Shown here in pieces: positions 26,502-35,057 of a stretch of 35,495 bases of DNA. The position numbers were made by a program, and so were the translations under genes. The stretch is taken from the NCBI GenBank assembly GCA_020852865.1, contig JADYZZ010000054.1:1-35495 (forward strand). Reading direction: 5' to 3'. Within the stretch, counting starts at the first letter, position 1; each line of letters opens with the position of its first letter. The notes below the pieces were generated by a model, which had not been told where the DNA came from, did no database searches, and saw only the letters and a program-made list of their open reading frames with translations. Source of the DNA: Rubrivivax sp. (GTDB lineage: Bacteria; Pseudomonadota; Gammaproteobacteria; Burkholderiales; Burkholderiaceae_C).

Positions 26502-28643
26502 ATGTACGTCCTGTTCGACGACGCCGGCAAGTTCCACGCCGGCCGCGTGCTGCACGACGCGGCGACCTCGCTGCAGGTCGAGCTCGATTCGGGCCGGCGC
26601 GTCAAGGTCAAGGCGGCGCAGGTGATGCTGCGCTTCGAACAGCCGGCGCCAGCCGAGCTGCTCGCGCGCGCACGCACGCATGCCGCCGAGATCGACCTCG
26701 ACCTCGCCTGGCAGTTCGCGCCCGAGGGCGACTTCGGCTTTGCCGAGCTCGCGCGCGAGTACTTCGACGCGCAGGCCGGCACCGACAAGCAAGCCGCGGC
26801 GCTGCTGCGCCTGGCCGAGGCGCCGCACTACTTCCGCCGCGTCGGCAAGGGGCTGTTCCGCAAGGCACCCGAGGAGACGGTGCAGGCAGCGCTGGCCGCC
26901 ATCGAGCGCAAGCGGCGCATCGCCGAGCAGATCGACGCCTGGGCCGCCGAGCTGGCCGCGGGCCGCTGCCCCGAGCCGGTACGCGCGCAGCTCTACCGCA
27001 TCCTGTTCCGGCCCGACAAGAACGCGCCCGAGTACAAGGCCGTGGTCGAGGCGGCACGCAACACGCAGATGGCGCCGCTGGCGCTGCTGGCGCGCGCCGG
27101 AGCGATCGCGAGCGCCTACGAGTTCCACTGGCGGCGCTTTCTGCACGAACAGTTCCCGGCCGGCACCGGCTTTGCCGCGCACGAGGTGCCGGCACCGCCG
27201 CCGGAGCTGCCGCTGGCCGCGGTGCAGGCGTTCTCGATCGACGACTCGTCGACGACCGAGATCGACGACGCGCTGTCGCTGCAGGGCCTGGGCAGCGGCG
27301 CCGTCGTGCTGGGCATCCACATCGCGGCGCCGGCCCTGGCGATCGCGCCCGATTCGCCGCTGGACAAGGTCGCGCGCGAGCGCCTGTCCACCGTCTACAT
27401 GCCGGGCTGGAAGATCACGATGCTGCCCGAGGACGTGGTGCAGGCCTGCACGCTCGAAGCGGGCCGCGACTGCCCGGCGCTCAGCCTGTACGTCACCATC
27501 GACGAGGCCACGCTCGAGCCGCGCGCGCACGAGACCCGCATCGAGCGCGTGCCCATCGTCGCCAACCTGCGCCACGACGAATGCGATGCGCTCGTCACCG
27601 AAGAGGCGCTCGCCGGCGACGCGCCGGCCGCCTTCCCGTTCGCGCGCGAGCTGGGCTTTGCGCTGCGGCTGGCGCGCGCGCTCGAGGCGCGGCGCGAGCA
27701 GGTGCGCGGCAAGCCCGAGACCTTCACGCGGCCCGACTACGCCTTCCGCCTCGACCGCGCCGACGACGCCGAGCCCGACGGCAGCGAGCGCGTCGCGATC
27801 GAGCCGCGGCGGCGCGGCGCACCGCTCGACCTGATCGTCTCCGAGGCGATGATCCTCGCCAACAGCACCTGGGGCGGCTGGCTCGCCCAGCTCGGCGTGC
27901 CGGGCATCTACCGCAGCCAGGCGAGCCTGGCGCCCGGGATCAAGGTGCGCATGGGCACCAAGGCATTGCCGCATGCCGGACTGGGCGTGCCGCAGTACCT
28001 GTGGGCAACTTCGCCGCTCAGGCGCTGCGTCGACCTCGTGAACCAGTGGCAGCTCATCGCCTGCGTGCGCCACGGCCGTGCCGCGGCATTGGCCGCGCCG
28101 TTCAAGCCCAGGGACGCGGCGCTGTTCGCGCTGATCGCGGCGTTCGACGCCACCTACGCCGCCTACGGCGCGTTCCAGCAGGGCATCGAGCGCTATTGGA
28201 CGCTGCGCTGGCTGCAGCAAGAGCGCGTGACCGAACTCGACGCCACGGTGATCAAGCCCGGACTGGTGCGCGCCGAGACGCTGCCGCTGGTGCTGCCGCT
28301 GGTCGGCACCGAGACGCTGGCGCGCGGCGCGCGCGTGCGCCTGCGCATCGGCGGGCTCGACCTGCTGACGCTCGACGTGCACGCCACGCTGGCGGCGCGC
28401 CTGGCCGAAGGCGCCGCGGCGCTCGAGGACGAGGCCGAGGCCGACGAGGAGGCCGAGGCCGCCGCCGCCAGCACCGTGCACCTGGCGCTCGAAATGGACG
28501 ACGCCACGGACGGTCCGTCCGCCGGGCCCGATGACGCGCAGGGCGCGCAGGGCGCACAAGGCGCACAAGGCCCGCAAGGCCCGCAAGGGCTGCAAGGCGC
28601 GCACGGCGCACATGGCGCTGCCGGCGCGGCGGCGGACGCCTGA
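26502..28643 (+). CDS. RNase II/RNase R family 3'-5' exoribonuclease with collagen-like C-terminal tail
   Basis: Degrades single-stranded RNA from the 3' end, in the cytosol. 713 residues. The RNB catalytic block FSIDDSSTTEIDDALSL lies at 244-260; compared with E. coli RNase II, D247, D255 and D256 match D201, D209 and D210, while D207 is replaced by E253. GIHIAAPALAI, YMPGWKITMLPE and the late ATSPLRRCVDLVNQWQL are further RNB hallmarks. No clear S1 domain follows: the C-terminus ends in an acidic Ala/Glu stretch (about 645-662) and ten Gly-X-Y triplets. It begins a new transcription unit, apparently leading into the TonB-like gene 17 bp downstream. Confidence 0.92.
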   Translation: MYVLFDDAGKFHAGRVLHDAATSLQVELDSGRRVKVKAAQVMLRFEQPAPAELLARARTHAAEIDLDLAWQFAPEGDFGFAELAREYFDAQAGTDKQAAALLRLAEAPHYFRRVGKGLFRKAPEETVQAALAAIERKRRIAEQIDAWAAELAAGRCPEPVRAQLYRILFRPDKNAPEYKAVVEAARNTQMAPLALLARAGAIASAYEFHWRRFLHEQFPAGTGFAAHEVPAPPPELPLAAVQAFSIDDSSTTEIDDALSLQGLGSGAVVLGIHIAAPALAIAPDSPLDKVARERLSTVYMPGWKITMLPEDVVQACTLEAGRDCPALSLYVTIDEATLEPRAHETRIERVPIVANLRHDECDALVTEEALAGDAPAAFPFARELGFALRLARALEARREQVRGKPETFTRPDYAFRLDRADDAEPDGSERVAIEPRRRGAPLDLIVSEAMILANSTWGGWLAQLGVPGIYRSQASLAPGIKVRMGTKALPHAGLGVPQYLWATSPLRRCVDLVNQWQLIACVRHGRAAALAAPFKPRDAALFALIAAFDATYAAYGAFQQGIERYWTLRWLQQERVTELDATVIKPGLVRAETLPLVLPLVGTETLARGARVRLRIGGLDLLTLDVHATLAARLAEGAAALEDEAEADEEAEAAAASTVHLALEMDDATDGPSAGPDDAQGAQGAQGAQGPQGPQGLQGAHGAHGAAGAAADA
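28542..28631 (+). repeat. ten Gly-X-Y (collagen-like) codon triplets at the 3' end of the RNB gene
   Basis: In frame the bases encode GAQ three times, GPQ twice, GLQ, GAH twice and GAA twice. At DNA level these are 9-bp units close to GGCGCACAA. The tail is the last stretch before the three final residues and stop. Confidence 0.9.
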
Positions 28644-28660
28644 AGCCGCCGCGCACCGCC

Positions 28661-29527
28661 ATGCCGCTGCGCGCGCACCTTCGCCGGCTCGGCGTGCTGC
28701 ACTGGGCGCTGCTGTTCTCGGCCGTCGTGCACGGTGCGCTGCTGACGGTGCGCTTCGTCGACCCCGAGCGCTTCGAGCGCGTGTTCAGGGACACGCCGCT
28801 GGAGGTGATCCTGGTCAACGCGCGCAGCAGCGAGCGGCCGGCGCAGGCGCAGGCGATCGCGCAGGCCAGCCTGGCCGGCGGCGGCAGCGCCGACGCCGGC
28901 CGCGCGAGCTCGCCGCTGCCGCTGGCGGCAAGCACCGAACTCGGCGACGCCGGCGACGAGGCGCGCCGCCGCATCGAGCAGCTGCAGCAGGAGCAGCAGC
29001 AGTTGCTCGCCGTGCTGCGGCGCGAGGTCGCCGCGCTGCCGCCGCCCGAACCCCGCCGCGCCAGCAGCGAAGCCGAGGAGCCGCAGCGCGAGGAACACCG
29101 CCGCCAGCTGCTGCGCCAGCTCGCCGAGATCGAAAAGCGCGTCAACGAGGAGAATGCGCGCCCGCGCAAGCGCTACATCAGCCCGGCCACGCGCGAGGAG
29201 ATCTATGCGCTGTACTACGACGGACTGCGCCGCCGCATCGAGGAGCGCGGCACGCGTGACTTCCCCGAATACCGCGGCCGCAAGCTCTACGGCGAGCTGG
29301 TGATGAACGTCACCGTCGATGGCCTCGGCCGCGTCGTCGACGCCGAGATCGTGCGCCCGTCGAGCTCGCGCGTGCTCGACGCCCGGGCCGTCGCGATCGT
29401 GCGCGCCGCGGCGCCCTTCGGCGCGTTCAGCCCGGCCATGCGCGCCCAGGCCGATCAGATCGTCGTCAGCTCGCGCTTTCGCTTCACGCGCGACGAGAGC
29501 CTGCAGACCTCGCTGTCGGCCCGCTGA
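28661..29527 (+). CDS. TonB C-terminal domain (energy transducer-like) protein
   Basis: Inner-membrane-anchored, periplasm-facing protein of 288 residues. A single membrane segment (about 13-32, LHWALLFSAVVHGALLTV) follows a short basic N-terminus; residues 98-165 are charged and Gln/Glu-rich and look like a coiled coil; the C-terminal 100 residues carry the TonB fold pattern (LYGELVMNVTVDGLGRVVDAEIVRPSSSRVLDARAV split across strands). The usual Pro-Lys/Pro-Glu spacer of TonB is absent and replaced by the coiled coil. No exbB or exbD is adjacent, so it may be a TolA/TonB-like structural protein rather than an iron-uptake TonB. Confidence 0.82.
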   Translation: MPLRAHLRRLGVLHWALLFSAVVHGALLTVRFVDPERFERVFRDTPLEVILVNARSSERPAQAQAIAQASLAGGGSADAGRASSPLPLAASTELGDAGDEARRRIEQLQQEQQQLLAVLRREVAALPPPEPRRASSEAEEPQREEHRRQLLRQLAEIEKRVNEENARPRKRYISPATREEIYALYYDGLRRRIEERGTRDFPEYRGRKLYGELVMNVTVDGLGRVVDAEIVRPSSSRVLDARAVAIVRAAAPFGAFSPAMRAQADQIVVSSRFRFTRDESLQTSLSAR

Positions 29528-29545
29528 CCGCGCGATGACCGCCCG

Positions 29546-30286
29546 ATGACCGCCCCCGCCTGGACGCGCGAACTGCTGCGCGGCGCCGCGCTGGTGCTGC
29601 TCGCGGCGCTGGCGCTGCAGCTCGTGTTCGCGCTGCGCATCGCGGCGATGCGGGTGCTCGATCCGCAGTCGACGAGCATGCAGCGCAGCGAGGCCTGGCG
29701 ACTGCTCGTCGAGCGCCGCCGCATCGACTGGAGCCAGACCTGGGTCGATCGCGAGCGCATCTCGGCGAACCTGCAGCGCGCCGTCGTCGCCAGCGAGGAC
29801 GCCGCCTTCGCCGAGCACGCCGGCATCGACTGGGATGCCGTCGAGACGGCGTGGCGCAAGAACCAGCGCGCCGAGCAGCGCGGCGCCGCCGCAGCGCGCC
29901 CGGGGCGGCCGCCGCCCAAGCTCGTCGGCGGCTCGACCATCACGCAGCAGCTCGCGAAGAACCTGCTGCTGTCGGGCGAGCGCACGCTGGCGCGCAAGGC
30001 GCAGGAGTTCGTACTCACGCTGATGCTCGAGGCCCTGCTGTCCAAGCAGCGCATCCTGGAGATCTACCTGAACAACGTCGAATGGGGTGAGGGCCTGTTC
30101 GGTGCCCAGGCGGCGGCCCGGCACTACTTCCGCGTCGACGCGGCGCGGCTCGGCCCCGAGCAGGCAGCGCGCCTGGCGGTGATGCTGCCCGCGCCCAAGC
30201 GCTTCGAGAAGCGCCCCGACTCGGCCTATGTCGCCGGGCGCGCGGCGACGATCGTCGCGCGCATGGGCGCCGTGCAACTGCCGTGA
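29546..30286 (+). CDS. mtgA: monofunctional biosynthetic peptidoglycan transglycosylase
   Basis: Polymerises lipid II into glycan strands at the outer face of the inner membrane (GT51 family). 246 residues with one membrane segment (about 12-31), the catalytic ASEDAAFAEHAGIDW (81-95), LVGGSTITQQLAKNLLL, RKAQEFVLTLMLE and EIYLNNVEWGEGLFGAQAAARHYF. An extra Arg/Ala/Pro-rich insertion (about 103-124) sits between the first two motifs. ATG 29546 is chosen; an ATG at 29535 is out of frame. In many Burkholderiales an aroE gene lies between the RNB gene and mtgA; it is not here. Confidence 0.94.
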   Translation: MTAPAWTRELLRGAALVLLAALALQLVFALRIAAMRVLDPQSTSMQRSEAWRLLVERRRIDWSQTWVDRERISANLQRAVVASEDAAFAEHAGIDWDAVETAWRKNQRAEQRGAAAARPGRPPPKLVGGSTITQQLAKNLLLSGERTLARKAQEFVLTLMLEALLSKQRILEIYLNNVEWGEGLFGAQAAARHYFRVDAARLGPEQAARLAVMLPAPKRFEKRPDSAYVAGRAATIVARMGAVQLP

Positions 30287-30297
30287 AGAGCACAGGC

Positions 30298-30897
30298 ATG
30301 GCCCTGGGCGCCGAGATCGCCGCGCACGCGGCCCGCCTGGTGGTCGAGGAGGGCATGGAGTACGCGGCCGCCAAGCACAAGGCGGCGCGCGATCGGCAAC
30401 GCCGCGGCGGCGGCCGCTGCGAGCTGCCGAGCAACGAGGAGGTCGAGGACCAGGTGCGCACGCACCTGGCGCTCTTCCATGCCGAGGAACAGCCCGCCGA
30501 ACTGCAGGCCCTGCGCCGGCTCGCACGCGAGTGGATGCGGCGCCTGGCCGACCTGCGCCCGCACCTGGCCGGCGCGGTGTGGCGCGGCACGGCGACGCGG
30601 CGCTCGGCGGTGCTGCTCGACCTGTACTGTGACGACCCGAAGGCGGCCGAGCTCGCCTTGCTCGACGCCGGCGTGCGCTACGAGGTCGGCACGCTCGCGC
30701 GTGCGGGCAGCGCGCCGCTGCCGCTGCTGACGGTGCAGGTCGCAAGCCGCGCGCTCGGCGAGAACGTGCCGCTCGTGCTCGTGCTGCACGACCGTGACGC
30801 TCAGCGCGGTGCCCTCAAGCCCGACGCACGCGGCCGCAGCTGGCGCGGCGACCTCGTCGCGCTCGAGCGGCTGCTCGCCGCGGAGGCGGCGCCGTGA
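30298..30897 (+). CDS. conserved-looking protein of unknown function
   Basis: I recognise this as a protein that commonly precedes tlpA and the acc genes in Burkholderiales, but I cannot name a function. 199 residues, soluble, no signal peptide or membrane segment. The N-terminal half is helical (EIAAHAARLVVEEGMEYAAAK). The C-terminal half has GTATRRSAVLLDLYCDDPK (97-115) and VPLVLVLHDRDAQRGALKP (157-175), the most conserved-looking parts. The first resembles the G[ST]...R..S...D pattern of nucleotidyltransferases, which is only a guess. ATG 30298 fits remembered relatives; GTG 30283 overlaps the mtgA stop as GTGA and would add five residues. Confidence 0.75.
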   Translation: MALGAEIAAHAARLVVEEGMEYAAAKHKAARDRQRRGGGRCELPSNEEVEDQVRTHLALFHAEEQPAELQALRRLAREWMRRLADLRPHLAGAVWRGTATRRSAVLLDLYCDDPKAAELALLDAGVRYEVGTLARAGSAPLPLLTVQVASRALGENVPLVLVLHDRDAQRGALKPDARGRSWRGDLVALERLLAAEAAP

Positions 30898-31412
30898 AGC
30901 GCCGGGCCTGGCTGGCAGCGGGACTGGCGTGCGCCGCCGTGGCGGGCGGCATCGGCTGGCGCATCTGGGATCGCCTGGGCGGGGCCGGCTCCCACGACGC
31001 AGCCGACCTCTGGCGCATGCGCTTCCCCCGCCCCGAGGGCGGCGAGATCGAGATGGCGGCATTGCGCGGACGCCCGCTGCTGCTCAACTTCTGGGCCACC
31101 TGGTGCCCGCCGTGCATCCGCGAGATGCCCGAGCTCGACACCTTCGCGCGGCGCCACGCGGCCTCCGGCTGGCTGGTGCTGGGCTTGGCGGTGGACAATC
31201 CGCTGGCGGTACGCGAGTTCCTCGCGAAGTCGCCGGTCTCCTATCCGGTCGGGGTGGTGGGTCTCGAGGGTGCCGAGCTCAGTCGAAGGCTGGGCAACGA
31301 ACGCGGCGGGCTGCCGTTCAGCGTCGTCTTCGCCAGGGACAGCCGGCCGGTGGCGCGCAAGCTGGGCGAGACCAAGCCTGAGTTGCTGCGCGACTGGGCC
31401 GCCCGGTACTGA
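30894..31412 (+). CDS. TlpA-family thiol:disulfide oxidoreductase
   Basis: Periplasm-facing thioredoxin-fold protein of 172 residues, anchored by an N-terminal hydrophobic segment (5-23). Active site WCPPC (W70-C71-P-P-C74) in LLNFWATWCPPCIREMPELD, with the cis-proline loop in GLPFSVVFARD. Such proteins reduce disulfides, for example during cytochrome c maturation; no ccm genes are near, so the partner is unknown. The GTG start (30894-30896) overlaps the previous stop as GTGA. Confidence 0.92.
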   Translation: MKRRAWLAAGLACAAVAGGIGWRIWDRLGGAGSHDAADLWRMRFPRPEGGEIEMAALRGRPLLLNFWATWCPPCIREMPELDTFARRHAASGWLVLGLAVDNPLAVREFLAKSPVSYPVGVVGLEGAELSRRLGNERGGLPFSVVFARDSRPVARKLGETKPELLRDWAARY

Positions 31413-31715
31413 ACATCCCCGGGGCCAGGCCGCGCCCAGCCAGGCGCCCGAGGGCGAGCAGGCACAGCGGCAGACTCACATCGGCCCGGGAGCGATTGCG
31501 CGCAGGCGCTGCCGGTGCGATCGCTGCGGTGCCAGCAACATCAATCAGCGGCGAATCTGCATCGAGTCGCAGTGATTTGCCATCAAATGAGCGTAAAGTA
31601 TGCGCCAAGCTGCCGCGTGGATCGTCGGACGCGGCGTCACGCACAAGCCCCGGTGTGTCGCGTGTCGCATCGAGCCGAATGCGCAGACGACGAAGATCGA
31701 CGCCGATAAGGCGCA

Positions 31716-31732
31716 GATCATCCGGAATGATC
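31716..31732 (+). other. hairpin in accB leader
   Basis: GATCAT pairs perfectly with ATGATC around a five-base loop. It is 66 bp before the accB start and immediately ahead of a second, GC-rich hairpin. Confidence 0.5.
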
Positions 31733-31735
31733 GCT

Positions 31736-31757
31736 GCCCGGCGCCCTCGGCGCGGGC
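31736..31757 (+). other. GC-rich hairpin upstream of accB ribosome-binding site
   Basis: GCCC-G-GCGCC pairs with GGCGCGGGC: nine G-C pairs with one bulged G and a three-base loop. It ends 40 bp before the ATG of accB and leaves the AGGAGA Shine-Dalgarno (about 31783-31788) free. There is no U-tract, so it is not a standard terminator. Confidence 0.5.
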
Positions 31758-31797
31758 GACGAGCGCCGCCGCGGCTGCAGACGAGGAGAACTATCCC

Positions 31798-32271
31798 ATG
31801 GATCTGAGAAAACTCAAGACACTGGTCGACCTCGTCTCGGAGTCGAACATCTCCGAGCTGGAGATCACCGAGGCCGAAGGCAAGGTGCGCATCGTCAAGG
31901 GCGGCGTACCGGGCTCGGCCGCGCTGCCCGCCGCCGCGCCGCCCCCGGCATCGCTGCCGGCGGCGTTCGCTGCCGGTGCGGCGGCGGTGGCCGCACCGGC
32001 GTCGGCTGCGGCCCCTGCGACACCGACCCTGCCGGAGGGCAAGTTCATCAAGTCGCCGATGGTGGGCACTTTCTACCGTTCGTCCACGCCGGGCGGCAAG
32101 GCGATGGTCGAAGTCGGCGACGAGATCGTCGAAGGCCAGCCGGTCTGCATCATCGAGGCGATGAAGATCATGAACGAGATCGAGGCCGATGTCTCCGGCC
32201 GCGTCGTGCGGGTTCTGGTCGAAAACGGTCTGGCAGTGGAATTCGGGCAGCCGCTGTTCGCCATCGAGTGA
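31798..32271 (+). CDS. accB: biotin carboxyl carrier protein of acetyl-CoA carboxylase
   Basis: Carries biotin between the carboxylase and transferase parts of acetyl-CoA carboxylase, first step of fatty acid synthesis. 157 residues: N-terminal helix DLRKLKTLVDLVSESNISELEI, an Ala/Pro-rich flexible linker (about 40-78), and the C-terminal biotinyl domain with the biotin-accepting lysine K123 in IIEAMKIMNEIEA, plus SPMVGTFYRSSTPG. ATG 31798 has AGGAGA upstream; an upstream in-frame ATG at 31600 lacks one and would add non-homologous residues. Followed by accC after a duplicated junction. Confidence 0.97.
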   Translation: MDLRKLKTLVDLVSESNISELEITEAEGKVRIVKGGVPGSAALPAAAPPPASLPAAFAAGAAAVAAPASAAAPATPTLPEGKFIKSPMVGTFYRSSTPGGKAMVEVGDEIVEGQPVCIIEAMKIMNEIEADVSGRVVRVLVENGLAVEFGQPLFAIE

Positions 32272-32398
32272 CCGAGACGCCGTGCGCAACGCGCCCCCGA
32301 TCGCCGCCCGCAGCGACCGCGCCGCTGGCGCGGCGGCACAGCCGCAACGCGCGGCAGCCGGCGCGGCCCGCTGAGAAGGACGATCGAGCCGAGTGACC

Positions 32399-32491
32399 AT
32401 GTTCAAGAAGATCCTCATTGCCAATCGAGGCGACCGCGCCGAAGGCGCGGCGGCGCAGCCAGAACGCCCGCCAGCGGGCGCAGCCCGCTGA
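32399..32491 (+). other. decoy/leader reading frame starting like accC
   Basis: Copy 1 of the duplication has its own ATG (32399) in the same context as the real accC start. It reads [12 protein letters not shown], then 18 unrelated residues, and stops at TGA 32489-32491: 30 codons, of which the first 11 are exactly those of AccC. The stop is 24 bp before the accC ATG and touches the GAGAAGGA preceding it. It may be translated as a leader peptide or be a non-functional remnant. Confidence 0.7.
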
Positions 32492-32515
32492 GAAGGACGA
32501 TCGAGCCGAGTGACC

Positions 32516-33861
<1,346 letters not shown>

Positions 33862-33865
<4 letters not shown>

Positions 33866-34136
33866 GAGCGTGGGCAGCAGAAATCCAGCCCCGCGTCGGC
33901 CCCGGCTGAAGGCCCGGGCAAGACGCGGCGCGCAGCCCGGGCTGGACGCCCGGGCCGGCGGCGCAACGCCGCATGGGCCTTCAGCCGGGGCCGACCCTTC
34001 GGGCCGCGGCGATGCGCGGCGCCGGGCGGTGCTGCACGCTCGTTGCGTGCCACGCACCACGCGCCTCGCGCGCGCCTTGCCCGGCCCCGCGACTCGCCAC
34101 GGCGCGGGGCCGGATTTCTGCCGCCCACGCTCCTAG
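33862..34136. mobile_element. 275-bp MITE-like element with 34-bp terminal inverted repeats between accC and prmA
   Basis: The ends 33862-33895 and 34103-34136 are inverted copies, 34 bp with two mismatches, starting CTAGGAGCGTGGGC. Inside, 33895-33915 and 33975-33995 are perfect 21-bp inverted repeats. A further perfect 11-bp pair, 34081-34091 with 34103-34113, can compete with the right end for pairing. No transposase or credible protein is encoded. The terminal CTAG may be a 4-bp target duplication or part of the repeat. Copies elsewhere in this window were not found. It could be a non-autonomous transposable element or a REP-like structured intergenic repeat. Confidence 0.72.
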
Positions 34137-34148
34137 GGTGAGCCGCCC

Positions 34149-35057
34149 GTGTTCGAGCTCGTGCTGCGCGTGCCCGAGGCGCTCGTCGAACCGGTGTCCG
34201 ACGCCCTCGCCGACGAGCTCGAAGCGCTGGCCGTCTCGGTGGAGGACGCCGACGCCGGCACGCACGACGAGCGGCCGCTGTTCGGCGAGCCCGGCCTGCC
34301 GGCGCCAGGGCCGGGCTGGCAGCGTTCGACGCTGCGCGCGCTGTTCGCCGACGCCCGGGCGGCCGAGGCCGCCGCCACGCGGTTGCAGGCCGGCCCCTGG
34401 GCGGCGCAGTTGCAGCCGCCATCGCTCGCGCCGGTGCCGGACGAGGATTGGGTGCGGCGCACGCAGTCGCAGTTCGCGCCGGTGGCGATCAGTGCGTCGT
34501 TCTGGATCGTGCCGAGCTGGCACGCGCCGCCGCCCGGCGCCACACAGGTGATCCGGCTCGATCCGGGTCAGGCCTTCGGGACCGGCACGCACCCGACGAC
34601 GCGCATGTGCCTGCGCTGGATCGCGCTGCACGCCCAGGCTCGCTCGCCCTGGCCGCGCGTGCTCGACTACGGCTGCGGATCGGGCATCCTCGCCATCGCG
34701 GCGGCGCTGCACGGTGCGCGCGCGGTCGACGCCGTCGACCTCGATCCGCTCGCGCTCGCCGCCTGTGCCGAGAACGCCCGGCGCAACGCAGTGACGCTGC
34801 AGGTCGCACCGCCCGACGCCGCACAGGGGCCGTATGCACTGGTGCTTGCCAACATCCTGGCGATGCCGCTCAGGCTGCTCGCGCCGCTGCTCGCCGGCCT
34901 GGTTGCGCCCGGCGGCTGGCTGGTGCTGGCCGGCATGCTCGAGCGCCAGGCCGACGAGTTGCGCGCGGACTACGCGCCGCACCTGGCCATCGACGTGCTC
35001 GATGCCGAGGAGGGTTGGGTCCTGATGGGAGGCCGGCGCGCCGGCGTCGCGGCATGA
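34149..35057 (+). CDS. prmA: ribosomal protein L11 methyltransferase
   Basis: S-adenosylmethionine-dependent enzyme that trimethylates ribosomal protein L11. 302 residues. N-terminal L11-recognition domain (about 1-60), then the linker FWIVPSWHAPPP, GQAFGTGTHPTTRMCLRW, SAM-binding motif VLDYGCGSGILAIAAA, acidic DAVDLDPLA, and LVLANILAMPL in place of the catalytic NPPF-type loop. GTG start at 34149 with AGGGTGA seven bases before; this ribosome-binding site abuts the right edge of the 275-bp element. Order accB-accC-prmA is widely conserved. Confidence 0.95.
   Translation: MFELVLRVPEALVEPVSDALADELEALAVSVEDADAGTHDERPLFGEPGLPAPGPGWQRSTLRALFADARAAEAAATRLQAGPWAAQLQPPSLAPVPDEDWVRRTQSQFAPVAISASFWIVPSWHAPPPGATQVIRLDPGQAFGTGTHPTTRMCLRWIALHAQARSPWPRVLDYGCGSGILAIAAALHGARAVDAVDLDPLALAACAENARRNAVTLQVAPPDAAQGPYALVLANILAMPLRLLAPLLAGLVAPGGWLVLAGMLERQADELRADYAPHLAIDVLDAEEGWVLMGGRRAGVAA

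Larger units (their letters stand above)
31413..31797 (+). other. 385-bp gene-free leader region before accB
   Basis: I see no convincing gene on either strand. A patch of lower GC at about 31555-31610 includes an inverted repeat ATTTG/CAAAT (31575-31588) and TAAAGT (31594-31599), a possible accB promoter or operator. Two hairpins follow in the leader, at 31716-31732 and 31736-31757. Many relatives carry aroQ between tlpA and accB; no trace of its HGPNLNLLG motif is present. Confidence 0.6.

Noticed and set aside
31600..31797. In-frame upstream extension of accB from an ATG at 31600
   Set aside because: The added residues do not look like BCCP, and the strong AGGAGA site precedes the ATG at 31798.
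31318..31797. Protein-like minus-strand frame across the tlpA-accB gap
   Set aside because: Part of a longer frame running through accB and tlpA; no start signal, no domain recognised.
33870..34136. Short frames on both strands inside the accC-prmA element
   Set aside because: They arise from the inverted repeats, give similar Arg/Pro/Ala-rich peptides from both strands, and lack ribosome-binding sites or known domains.
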